The translations under genes and the position numbers were made by a program. Source: Archangium gephyra (GTDB taxonomy: Bacteria > Myxococcota > Myxococcia > Myxococcales > Myxococcaceae). Taken from it: DNA of 64,000 nucleotides. The notes under the pieces are model-generated. The model had not been told where the DNA came from, made no database searches, and was given only the letters and a program-made list of their open reading frames with translations. The first letter of the stretch is position 1. Every line of letters starts with the position of its first letter. Shown piece by piece: positions 53,251 through 61,436 of the stretch. The DNA lies in the NCBI RefSeq assembly GCF_001027285.1, contig NZ_CP011509.1, positions 9,076,501 through 9,140,500 on the forward strand. Reading direction: 5' to 3'.

Positions 53251-54148
53251 CATCCTCTCCCGCCGCACCGTGATGAAGGGCGCAGGGGCCACGCTCGGGG
53301 CCGCGGCCTTCGCGCACGCGATGGCTCCGCTCACCGAGTGGACGCAGGACCTGAGCGTCGATGAATTCCTCCAGAAGCACTACAAGGAGCTGACGCGCGA
53401 CGAGATGGCGCGAATCCTGGTCCACCTGAAGGCCGAGGCGAAAAAGACATACGGCCGGGACGTGGACATCCAGGACCTGCCGCCGCAGGAGGGCGTGTCG
53501 TTCGGCTACGCGCTGAACCTGAGCGTGTGCATCGGCTGCCGCCGGTGCGCCGAGGCGTGCCACCAGGAGAACAACCACGACCGGAGCACGGGCAACTCGT
53601 ACATCCGGGTGCTGGAGATGCAGCAGGGCAGCCTGGATCTGGAGCACGGCAACGCGAACTACGACCACCCGGTGCCGGCCGAGGGGAAGTACTACCTGCC
53701 AGTGCAGTGCCACCAGTGCGACAACGCGCCGTGCGTGAAGGTGTGCCCGGTGCAGGCGACGTGGAAGGAGTCGGACGGCATCGTGGTGGTGGACTACAAC
53801 TGGTGCATCGGCTGCCGGTACTGCGAGGCGGCGTGCCCCTACCACGCGCGGCGCTTCAACTGGACGAAGCCGGAGATTCCGCCCGAGGAGCTCAACCCGG
53901 ACCAGGGCTACCTCTCCAACCGCGTGCGTCCGCAGGGCGTGGTGGAGAAATGCACCTTCTGCCTGCACCGCACGCGGGCGGGCCGGCTGCCGGCGTGCCT
54001 GGAGGCGTGCCCCACGGGGGCGCGGGTGTTCGGCAACCTGTTGGACCCGAAGAGCCCCATCCGCTGGGTGCTCGAGAACAAACGCGTCTTCGTGCTCAAG
54101 GAAGAGCTCGGGACGCGGCCCCGCTTCTTCTACTTCTTCGACAAGTGA
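53243..54148 (+). CDS. NrfC/DsrO-like 4Fe-4S ferredoxin subunit
   Basis: 301 residues. A Tat signal (LSRRTVMKGAGA) means the protein works in the periplasm. Four cluster motifs follow: CIGCRRCAEACH, CHQCDNAPCVKVCP, CIGCRYCEAACPY and CTFCLHRT with CLEACP. This is the usual arrangement of NrfC/PsrB/DsrO proteins that sit between an NrfD-type membrane quinol oxidase and a terminal acceptor. It overlaps the cytochrome gene and ends 3 bp before nrfD. The third component is a cytochrome, as in DsrJOP. Confidence 0.88.
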   Translation: MSDILSRRTVMKGAGATLGAAAFAHAMAPLTEWTQDLSVDEFLQKHYKELTRDEMARILVHLKAEAKKTYGRDVDIQDLPPQEGVSFGYALNLSVCIGCRRCAEACHQENNHDRSTGNSYIRVLEMQQGSLDLEHGNANYDHPVPAEGKYYLPVQCHQCDNAPCVKVCPVQATWKESDGIVVVDYNWCIGCRYCEAACPYHARRFNWTKPEIPPEELNPDQGYLSNRVRPQGVVEKCTFCLHRTRAGRLPACLEACPTGARVFGNLLDPKSPIRWVLENKRVFVLKEELGTRPRFFYFFDK

Positions 54149-54151
54149 GCC

Positions 54152-55420
54152 ATGGCCGCCACCCGACACCTGCTCGACTACCCGCGGTTCCTGGGCCGCC
54201 TCCTGTGGATGAGCACGGACGGGAGCTGGCGCTTCTACACGTGGATGACGGTGCTCACCGCGATTGCCCTGGTGGGTGCCAATGCCTGGGCGCACCAGCT
54301 GGCCGGGGGCATGGCCCTCACGGGGATGAGTGACCACGTCTCCTGGGGCCTGTACATCGCCAACTTCACCTTCGGGGTGGGCCTGGCGGCGGGCGCGGTG
54401 ATGATGGTCATCCCCGCGTACCTGTACCACGACCACGAGATGCACGACGTCACGCTGATCGGCGAGCTCCTGGCGATCGCGGCGATCTCCATCTGTCTGC
54501 TGTTCATCGTGGTGGACCTGGGGCGTCCGGACCGCTTCTGGCACATCATGCCAGGGATTGGCCGGTTCAACTGGCCGGTGTCCATGCTCTCCTGGGACGT
54601 GGTGGTGCTCAATGGCTATCTGCTCATCAACCTGCACATCTGCGGCTATCTCCTCTACATGCGGTTCCTGGGCCGCAAGCCGCGCAAGCAGTGGTACCTG
54701 CCGTTCGTCTTCCTCTCCATCTTCTGGGCCATCAGCATCCACAGCGTGACGGCGTTCCTCTACAGCGGGCTCGGAGGGAGGCCCTTCTGGAACTCGGCGC
54801 TGCTGGCGCCACGGTTCATCGCGTCCGCGTTCATCACGGGCCCGGCGTTCGTCATCGTGCTGTTGCAGGTCATCCGCCGCTTCACGGGGCTGCCCATCGG
54901 CGAGGGCCCGCTGCGCACGCTGACGTCGGTGATGCGGGTGACGGTGCTGCTCAACCTGTTCATGCTGGGCTCGGAGCTGTTCACCGCCTTCTACACGGGC
55001 GGCTCGCACGCCACGGCGGTGCGCTACCTGTTCTTCGGCTCGCACGGGCACCATGCGCTGGTGCCGTGGATCTGGACGGCGGTGGCGCTCAACATCGCCT
55101 CGGCGGTGCTGGTGCACCTGCCGGCCACGCGGCGGCACGTGGGGTTGCTCAACCTGGCGTGCGCGCTGGCCTTCGCGGGTGTGTGGATTGAAAAGGGCAT
55201 GGGCCTCATCATCCCCGGCTTCGTCCCGAGCACCCTGCACGAGGTGGTGGAGTACGTACCCACCCTTACGGAGTGGAAGATCACCGCCGGCATCTGGGCC
55301 GTCGGGCTGATGGTACTGACGGTGGCGGTGAAGGTGGCACTGCCAGTGCTGAGCGGCCAGCTCGCGGCCTCGCACGGGCATGGAAGTGAGGAGACCACGG
55401 AGGCACGGCGAGCTGCCTGA
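54152..55420 (+). CDS. nrfD: NrfD/DsrP-like membrane quinol-oxidising subunit
   Basis: 422 residues with about ten membrane helices. It starts MAATRHLLDYPRFLGRLLWM and has the NrfD-family GLYIANFTFGVGLAAGAVMM, then IVVDLGRPDRFWHIM. Ten helices point to the DsrP-like long branch rather than eight-helix NrfD. It exchanges electrons between membrane quinol and the ferredoxin. The final 25 residues (from LSGQLAASHGHG) overlap a 34-bp repeat also found at 60295-60328, where the frame would read LSGQPAASHAASHPTRESGN. This suggests that its original 3' end was displaced by an insertion. Confidence 0.87.
   Translation: MAATRHLLDYPRFLGRLLWMSTDGSWRFYTWMTVLTAIALVGANAWAHQLAGGMALTGMSDHVSWGLYIANFTFGVGLAAGAVMMVIPAYLYHDHEMHDVTLIGELLAIAAISICLLFIVVDLGRPDRFWHIMPGIGRFNWPVSMLSWDVVVLNGYLLINLHICGYLLYMRFLGRKPRKQWYLPFVFLSIFWAISIHSVTAFLYSGLGGRPFWNSALLAPRFIASAFITGPAFVIVLLQVIRRFTGLPIGEGPLRTLTSVMRVTVLLNLFMLGSELFTAFYTGGSHATAVRYLFFGSHGHHALVPWIWTAVALNIASAVLVHLPATRRHVGLLNLACALAFAGVWIEKGMGLIIPGFVPSTLHEVVEYVPTLTEWKITAGIWAVGLMVLTVAVKVALPVLSGQLAASHGHGSEETTEARRAA
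55343..55376 (+). repeat. 34-bp direct repeat, left copy (end of nrfD)
   Basis: CTGAGCGGCCAG then YCGCGGCCTCGCACG, preceded by CCAG. It matches 60295-60328 at 31 of 34 positions. It lies in the nrfD 3' coding end and marks the left border of the luxI-containing segment. Confidence 0.75.
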
Positions 55421-55530
55421 GCCCACACGGGTTCGAAGCTCGAAGCTGAACTCTTCTGATGTGCTGGCTTATCCTCCGGAAGCTCACCTTCCGTCCTCTC
55501 CAGTGGGGAGGCACTTTCAAATCCGGGGTT

Positions 55531-56163
55531 ATGTTCCAGGTTCACATCATTCATGCCGGAAACCGGCATCTCTACGAAGACACCATCGAGCAGCACTTTC
55601 GCATTCGTCATGACATTTGTGTCGGCGAGATGCGGTGGATGGAGCTGGAACGGCCTGATGGCCGCGATGTGGATCAGTTCGATACGGACAAAGCCGTCTA
55701 CCTGTTGGGGCTGGAGCCAGAACGAGGGGTTGTAGCTGGTTCACGGTTGTTGCCAACGCTGGAGCCGCACCTGCTCGGCAACGTCTTCCCAGAACTCGCG
55801 AACATCCGAGGGGTACCACACGCACCCGATATTTTCGAATGGACACGATTCTTCGTCCATCCGGCGAGACGCGAATCCAACCGGCCCAGCAAGGCCGCTG
55901 GAATCATCCAATGCGCCATCGTCGAATTTTGTTTGTCGCAGAATATCCGGAAGATCAGCGGAGTATGTGAAGCCCACTGGCTCCCTCGTCTCCAGGCCCT
56001 GGGCTGGAATCCATGCCTCCTGGGAGAGCCGATGCGCAAGGACAGCATGACAATCGTCGGGCTTTCCACGGACATGACCACGGAAGCCCTCGAGAGAACA
56101 CGCTCGGCCTACGGAATCATTGGAAGCGTCATTGCACCCGTATCCATTCCCTTCAACCGGTAG
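55531..56163 (+). CDS. LuxI-type acyl-homoserine-lactone synthase
   Basis: 210 residues from MFQVHIIHAG. All invariant LuxI-family positions can be placed: FRIRHD (Arg24/26), Trp36, DQFD (Asp48, Asp51), GSRLLPT (Arg72) and FEWTRFFV (Glu103, Arg106), followed by FVHPARR. These enzymes make acyl-homoserine lactones from SAM and acyl-ACP or acyl-CoA. No luxR-type receptor is in the window, so it would be an orphan. LuxI is rare in myxobacteria, though orphan examples have been described in Archangium/Vitiosangium relatives (from memory). Base composition is less GC-rich than its neighbours, pointing to transfer. Confidence 0.85.
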   Translation: MFQVHIIHAGNRHLYEDTIEQHFRIRHDICVGEMRWMELERPDGRDVDQFDTDKAVYLLGLEPERGVVAGSRLLPTLEPHLLGNVFPELANIRGVPHAPDIFEWTRFFVHPARRESNRPSKAAGIIQCAIVEFCLSQNIRKISGVCEAHWLPRLQALGWNPCLLGEPMRKDSMTIVGLSTDMTTEALERTRSAYGIIGSVIAPVSIPFNR

Positions 56164-56319
56164 GGATGGCAACCCCTCCCAGTGCATCCCTTCGAACCAA
56201 CCTGGAGCACGGGGACCCCGAGATTATCGCATCGGTAACAGGCCAGGCCTGTCGAGGCCTCCCTGCCATACACCCGTTCACTCTTCCATGTTACCCAGAC
56301 ATGGGGGGGAACGACACCC

Positions 56320-57447
56320 GTGCGGATTGTCGAGAATCGTTTCACGGACGCAGGCCCGGTAGAATCCACCATCCAGAACGTCGCTCACCTCGAATTATGG
56401 GTAGGGAACGCTCGACAGGCAGCGCACTACTACTGCAGGGGATTTGGGTTTTCCCTGGTGGCGTACGCCGGACCTGAGACAGGAGTGCGTGACAGGGCGT
56501 CCTATGTGGTGCGGCAGGGACGGTGTTGCCTCGTCCTCACCGCCGCGCTTCTCCCGGACTCCTGCATCGCGGAGCACGTCCACCTCCACGGTGATGGCAT
56601 TCGAGACGTCGCCTTCATGGTCACGGACGCCGCGAAAGCCTTCCGGCACGCCGTCGAACGCGGCGCTGTTCCCGTCGCCGAGCCGTGGGAGGAAACGGAC
56701 GCTCACGGAACCCTACGAAAGGCCAGCATTGCCTCGTATGGCGGCTTGATTCACACCTTCGTCGAGCACCGCGACTACAAGGGCTGCTTTGCTCCGCGAT
56801 TCCTGGCGGCAGTTCCAGCCGATGACCCTCTGCTACCCGTCGGGCTGTTCGCCATCGATCATGTCGTGGGCAATGTCGAGCGGGGCCAGCTGGAATTCTG
56901 GACCCGTTACTATGAGGAGACCCTCGGACTCGCCAGGCGCCAGCATTTCGATGACGAGACCATTTCCACTCCCCTCACCGCCCTCACGAACACGGTGCTG
57001 TCCTCGACGGACGAGCAGGTGAAATTGCTGCTCAATGAGCCAGGCCGTGGAACGAAGCGCTCGCAGATCGAGGAGTACCTGCTCTTCAACGGAGGTCCTG
57101 GTGTGCAGCACGTTGCGTTCGCAACCCGTGACATCCGGAGGTCCGTGCGGGCTCTCCGCGCACGCGGAATTGAGTTCATCCACGTCCCAGCCACCTACCA
57201 TGAGGCGCTGCGTCCGCCGCTCTCCGACAACAGCCTCGACCTCGAGGAGTTCCAGGAACTCGGCATCCTGGCCGATCGCGATGCTCACGGCCACCTTCTC
57301 CAGATCTTCACCCGCCTGCCCCAGGACCGGCCCACCCTCTTCTTCGAACTCATCGAACGTCGTGGATGCAACGGGTTTGGAGCGGGGAACGTGAGGGCGT
57401 TGTTCGCCGCGTTCGAACGAGAACAAGCTCAGCGCGGCAATCTCTAG
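56320..57447 (+). CDS. 4-hydroxyphenylpyruvate dioxygenase-like enzyme
   Basis: 375 residues, GTG start. Two vicinal-oxygen-chelate domains; the iron ligands are His181 (AIDHVVGN), His264 (VQHVAFAT) and Glu343 (LFFELIERR). The C-terminal GCNGFGAGNVRALFAAFERE is the HPPD signature helix. It would turn 4-hydroxyphenylpyruvate into homogentisate. The related hydroxymandelate synthase has the same ligands and cannot be excluded by eye. No homogentisate dioxygenase (hmgA) follows, so the product is probably passed to the FAD monooxygenase, hinting at secondary metabolism or pigment rather than tyrosine breakdown. Confidence 0.85.
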   Translation: MRIVENRFTDAGPVESTIQNVAHLELWVGNARQAAHYYCRGFGFSLVAYAGPETGVRDRASYVVRQGRCCLVLTAALLPDSCIAEHVHLHGDGIRDVAFMVTDAAKAFRHAVERGAVPVAEPWEETDAHGTLRKASIASYGGLIHTFVEHRDYKGCFAPRFLAAVPADDPLLPVGLFAIDHVVGNVERGQLEFWTRYYEETLGLARRQHFDDETISTPLTALTNTVLSSTDEQVKLLLNEPGRGTKRSQIEEYLLFNGGPGVQHVAFATRDIRRSVRALRARGIEFIHVPATYHEALRPPLSDNSLDLEEFQELGILADRDAHGHLLQIFTRLPQDRPTLFFELIERRGCNGFGAGNVRALFAAFEREQAQRGNL

Positions 57448-57464
57448 CGCCCACGACAACGCCT

Positions 57465-59120
57465 ATGACGAGGCCGCATACCGGGCATCCCGTCGTTATC
57501 GTCGGCGCCGGGCCAGTCGGGCTCACCCTCGCGTCATTCCTGGCCAGGTTCGCGGTTCCTACCATGCTGCTCGAAGCCGGGGCACCTCATCGGCGCATCG
57601 GCTCCAGAGCCATCTTCGTACAACGTGACGTGCTCGAGATTCTCGAACGGATCGGCTGTGGCCGTGCGCTCACGGACGGCGCCTTGTCGATCCAGCGAGG
57701 ACATACCTACTTCCAGGAGCGCCTGCTCTATACGACCGGGTTCTCCCGTGATGAGAACGACGTCTTCCCTCCCTTCGTCAGCGTCCCTCAGACACGGACC
57801 GAAGAAGTGTTGCTCGCGCAGCTCCAGCGACATGGAGGGGTCGACATCCGCTGGGGCCACGAGGTGCAACCGGGTCTCATCGAAGACGAGGAGGGCGTCA
57901 CCCTCACGGTGTCCGGCCCCTCCGGCGTCGAGACCCTGCGTGCCGCCTATGTCGTGGGCTGTGACGGACCTGGCTCCGTCATCCGCAAATCGATGGGAGT
58001 GGGCTACGAGGGACAGAGCCATGGCGACAAGTTCTTGATCGTCGATCTGGAGCTCCACGGGGAACTGATGTCGCTCGAGCGGCACTTCCACTTCGATCCG
58101 AGCTTCAACCCCGGGCGCCAGGTGCTCCTCATTCCCCAACCGGGTGGGGTGTGGCGCATCGACTTCCAAGTACCGTTCGAGACAGAGCTCGCCTCGGAGA
58201 GGGCCTCGGGAAAGCTCGACGAGCGCATTCAAAAGGTGCTGGGAGACCGTCGCTATGAGCTCCGATGGGTCTCGCTCTATCAGTTCCACCAGCTCGTGGC
58301 CCGGAACTTCCAGCGGGGTCGAGTGTTCATCGCAGGCGACGCCGCCCACCTGATGAGCCCATTCGGTGCGAGGGGCATGAATTCAGGCATCGCCGACGCC
58401 GAGAACCTGGCCTGGAAGCTGTGGCGGGTACTCTCTGGACAGGCCTCCGCGGCGCTGCTTGGCACCTACGAACACGAGAGGCGGGCAGCCGCGCTCGAGA
58501 ACATCCGAATCACCACCCGCACGATGCGTTTCATGGTTCCCCCGACGCCCGAAGAGCGGGTGGAGCGCGACCAGATCTTGCGCCGCAGCGTCGAAAGCCC
58601 CGAGGCGCGAGCCCTCGTGGACTCGGGCAAGCTCTACACGCCGTTCACGTACGAGGACTCCCCCATCGTCCTGCGTGCCGGGGCGAGCGCGGCTGTCACA
58701 TCACGGCTCGGGGCTATTGCGCCAGACGCTCCCTGCCGTGTGCACGGGAATGACAGCGTTACCCGGCTTCGCGACCTCGTAGGTAATGGATTCGTGGGGC
58801 TGTATCTGGCCCGAGACGCGGAGGAGGCACGTTTCTGGGTGAGAACGGTGCGCCAGGAGGCCGCGGGCACAGCAATCTTTTTCGCCGTCGTCGTGGACAC
58901 GAACATCGAAGCAAGGGATCTCGAAGGGTGCGCAGTCATCGACACCGCCGGCCGCATTCGAGAGGCATACGGCCCCCGGGGAACACTCTCCATCTTGCGC
59001 CCGGATGGACACATCGCCGCTGTGCGCTCCGAGGCAAGGCCAGAAAATCTCCGCGCGTTGGTCGACTTCGCCTCGGGTGCTGACCTTGGAACTCCTACAC
59101 GAACGAAGGAAGGCATTTGA
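57465..59120 (+). CDS. FAD-dependent aromatic-ring monooxygenase (PheA/TfdB type)
   Basis: 551 residues. FAD-binding GxGxxG (VIVGAGPVGLTLASFLARF, residues ~10-28), the DG motif (VVGCDGPGSVIRK) and the second FAD motif RVFIAGDAAHLMSPFGARGM match group A flavin hydroxylases. The C-terminal ~170 residues have the thioredoxin-like fold of phenol/polyketide hydroxylases (LVGNGFVGLYLARD), without catalytic Cys. It hydroxylates a phenolic ring with NAD(P)H and oxygen. Starts 17 bp after the dioxygenase; the TGA overlaps the next ATG. Substrate could be homogentisate or a related phenol. It is the obvious partner of the dioxygenase. Confidence 0.87.
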   Translation: MTRPHTGHPVVIVGAGPVGLTLASFLARFAVPTMLLEAGAPHRRIGSRAIFVQRDVLEILERIGCGRALTDGALSIQRGHTYFQERLLYTTGFSRDENDVFPPFVSVPQTRTEEVLLAQLQRHGGVDIRWGHEVQPGLIEDEEGVTLTVSGPSGVETLRAAYVVGCDGPGSVIRKSMGVGYEGQSHGDKFLIVDLELHGELMSLERHFHFDPSFNPGRQVLLIPQPGGVWRIDFQVPFETELASERASGKLDERIQKVLGDRRYELRWVSLYQFHQLVARNFQRGRVFIAGDAAHLMSPFGARGMNSGIADAENLAWKLWRVLSGQASAALLGTYEHERRAAALENIRITTRTMRFMVPPTPEERVERDQILRRSVESPEARALVDSGKLYTPFTYEDSPIVLRAGASAAVTSRLGAIAPDAPCRVHGNDSVTRLRDLVGNGFVGLYLARDAEEARFWVRTVRQEAAGTAIFFAVVVDTNIEARDLEGCAVIDTAGRIREAYGPRGTLSILRPDGHIAAVRSEARPENLRALVDFASGADLGTPTRTKEGI

Positions 59121-60304
59121 TGCGAACGGACCGCAAGGGCATCGCGGCGTTGACACTCGTGTTGCAGATGGCGGGCTGCGCCGACGTGGACGAGGGAGGA
59201 GAATCCTTCAGGGAGGAGCGCTTCGAAACAAGTGAGACAGCGGTGCGCGACACGCCTGGGCGCGCGCTGTTCAACGACGCGACGTTCGGCGGCAATGGAC
59301 GGACATGCCGCACGTGTCACTCTTCAGGCACTGGCACCGTCTCGCCCGAGGAGGCACGGCTGCGCTTCTCTCGCAATCCGAACGACCCTCTCTTCCTCCA
59401 TGATGGGCTCGACGATGGCGTGAGGGGTGTCACGCGGATGCTGGAGCGCGCGACGTTCCGGATCCAACTGCCACTGCCACCCAATGTCGTACTGGCACAC
59501 TCGCCAGCGCGCAGCGTCGTGGTGCTCCGCGCCAGCCTGAGTACCAACAACGTCGCGCTCGAGAACACGCTGATGAACGACGGGCGCGAAGCCACACTCG
59601 AGACACAGGCTCTCGGAGCCATCCACGGACATGCGCAGAACACCCTCGCACCCACGCCCGGACAGCTCGAGGCCATCGCCGAATTCGAGCGCTCCCGCGA
59701 GTTCTTCACCTCGGCCCGGTTGTGGGCGTACGCCAACGGAGGTGCCGAACCCGGGCTTCCGGTGGGCCGCACCCAGGCGGAGCGCCGCGGCCGGCGCTTC
59801 TTCGAGAACATCCCTTTCGCACCGAACGCGGCCGGGACACACATGAGCCTCGACGGCATCTGTGCGCACTGTCATTCAGGCCCGATGCTCAACACGGCGA
59901 ACGGACACGGGCCCTTCCCGGTGAACACTCGCTTCACGACAGCGGGAGTCTCGGAGCTCAATCGGTCCGGCAATACGGTCCGCACGTTCGTGTTCACCCT
60001 CGCCGACGGCACGTCCACCGAGGTGACCTCGCCCGATCCTGGCCGCGCACTGATCACCGGAAAGGCCGCCGACGCCAACCTGTTCAAGACGCCTTCGCTC
60101 TGGGGCATCAATCGAACAGCGCCGTACTTCCACGACCACTCGGCACGCGACTTCGACGAGTTGCTCGACCACTACCAGGCATTCTTCGACACCGCCCCGA
60201 CACCGGTGCCCGTCGCGCATTTCACCCACCAGGATCGCGAAGACCTCAAGGCCTTCCTCCGCCTGCTCGATCAGCCTCCATCGGCCCATTCAGACCAGCC
60301 CTGA
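59120..60304 (+). CDS. Di-haem cytochrome c peroxidase/MauG-like lipoprotein
   Basis: 394 residues; ATG at 59120 overlaps the monooxygenase stop. The signal ends LVLQMAGCADVDE with a lipobox Cys. Two haem sites: CRTCHSS (N-terminal) and CAHCHSGPM (C-terminal), the two-domain layout of bacterial cytochrome c peroxidase/MauG. A conserved LFKTPSLWGINRTAPYFHDH lies near the end. It may reduce peroxide or oxidise a small molecule outside the membrane. The unusual pairing with HPPD, a flavin hydroxylase and LuxI suggests it finishes oxidation of an aromatic product. The stop lies in the 34-bp repeat (60302-60304). Confidence 0.85.
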   Translation: MRTDRKGIAALTLVLQMAGCADVDEGGESFREERFETSETAVRDTPGRALFNDATFGGNGRTCRTCHSSGTGTVSPEEARLRFSRNPNDPLFLHDGLDDGVRGVTRMLERATFRIQLPLPPNVVLAHSPARSVVVLRASLSTNNVALENTLMNDGREATLETQALGAIHGHAQNTLAPTPGQLEAIAEFERSREFFTSARLWAYANGGAEPGLPVGRTQAERRGRRFFENIPFAPNAAGTHMSLDGICAHCHSGPMLNTANGHGPFPVNTRFTTAGVSELNRSGNTVRTFVFTLADGTSTEVTSPDPGRALITGKAADANLFKTPSLWGINRTAPYFHDHSARDFDELLDHYQAFFDTAPTPVPVAHFTHQDREDLKAFLRLLDQPPSAHSDQP

Positions 60305-60328
60305 GCGGCCAGCCCGCGGCCTCGCACG
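60295..60328 (+). repeat. 34-bp direct repeat, right copy
   Basis: Right partner of 55343-55376 (31 of 34 identical). Reading on in the nrfD frame gives LSGQPAASHAASHPTRESGN and a stop at 60382-60384. This looks like the displaced ancestral nrfD C-terminus. Confidence 0.75.
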
Positions 60329-60439
60329 CCGCGTCGCACCCCACACGTGAATCGGGAAACAACATCTCCGCCCCCGGTTTGTAGCACTTGGGGCAACAAA
60401 GGACGCCCGGACTTCACCAGTCTCAGAGGAAAGCCCGGT

Positions 60440-60456
60440 TTGGCCCGGTTCCTGCT
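60440..60456 (+). promoter_or_regulatory. Candidate sigma-54 promoter (-24/-12)
   Basis: TTGGCCCGGTTCCTGCT has GG and GC at the sigma-54 spacing; predicted start near 60467, about 73 bases before the lipoprotein ATG. GC-rich background makes chance likely. Confidence 0.3.
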
Positions 60457-60539
60457 CTTGAGAGGGACACGCTCGGCGAGTTCGCCCAGCCACCGTGACG
60501 CTCTGGCTTCACGGTCCCCCCACAAGAAGAGGACCCCCC

Positions 60540-61430
60540 ATGCTTCGCACCCTGTTCCGTCCCTCCCTTCTTCTCGCCTGCGTCCTCGCGTCCGGTTGTG
60601 GCCCCAGCGCGGTGGAGCCCAAGCCCACCGCGAACCAGGACACCCAGGCCCAGGCCCTCCGGATCCGGATTCCGAGGTGGCTCAAGATCGTCGTCTCGGA
60701 CATGGTGGGTGCCGCTTCGGGGGCGCAGACGGGCGCCGAAATTGGCGGCATCCTCGGTCCCGAGGGCGCCGCTGCCGGAGCGGTCATCGGTGGGATCATC
60801 GGTGGAGTCCAGGCCTCCACCGAAGCCGCTGCCCGGCAGACCACCACCCTGGGCGTGAGCGCGGGCAGCAAGCCGTCGAGCGATCCGGCCAACGCCCGCA
60901 ACCCGTTCGATCACATCGGGCAGCACCACAACGCGGTGCTGGACACCTCGGTGGGCATCATCGGCCCGGGGGGCTGCATTCCCAACCCCTTCCCGTTCCC
61001 CTTCCCGCGCGATCGCACCCAGGGCCCTCTCTGGGATTACTCCCTCAAGACGCTGAACGCCCCGCCGGAGCTCATGAAGCTGCCCGAGCTCGAGGCGTCC
61101 TGGCATAAGACGCTCGACTTCGTCGTCTCGGTCGAGCAGGCGGAGGATCTCGAGCTCGCCATCGCCGATGGCGTGAAGAGCGGACTGCTGACGCCGCCCG
61201 TGGGCGAGCGGCTCATCAGCTACGTCAACACCGTCGCGCCGCTCGACACCGACAAGCTGCTCGAGGTCACGAAGGCCATCGAGGAGGAGACGTTGGCGGA
61301 CAAGGAGCTGGGGGAGCAGGATCGCCAGAGCCTGCTGAGCGCCTACTCCGTCGCTCGTCACAGCGCGGCGTACTGGGGCGAGCAGGCCGCCCAGCAGGAG
61401 TCCTCGCCCTGGTGCGGCTGCAGCAAGTAA
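60540..61430 (+). CDS. Lipoprotein with glycine-zipper segment, unknown
   Basis: 296 residues. MLRTLFRPSLLLACVLASGC gives a lipobox Cys20. Residues ~50-90 contain a glycine-zipper-like stretch (GAEIGGILGPEGAAAGAVIG) of the kind found in 17-kDa antigen/OmpA-associated proteins, after an acidic/His region. The C-terminal half is helical (HKTLDFVVSVEQAEDLELAI) and ends CGCSK. AGAGGA about 8 bases upstream supports the ATG at 60540. Alone between the luxI segment and the bicupin gene; function unknown. Confidence 0.75.
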   Translation: MLRTLFRPSLLLACVLASGCGPSAVEPKPTANQDTQAQALRIRIPRWLKIVVSDMVGAASGAQTGAEIGGILGPEGAAAGAVIGGIIGGVQASTEAAARQTTTLGVSAGSKPSSDPANARNPFDHIGQHHNAVLDTSVGIIGPGGCIPNPFPFPFPRDRTQGPLWDYSLKTLNAPPELMKLPELEASWHKTLDFVVSVEQAEDLELAIADGVKSGLLTPPVGERLISYVNTVAPLDTDKLLEVTKAIEEETLADKELGEQDRQSLLSAYSVARHSAAYWGEQAAQQESSPWCGCSK

Positions 61431-61436
61431 CCCCCT

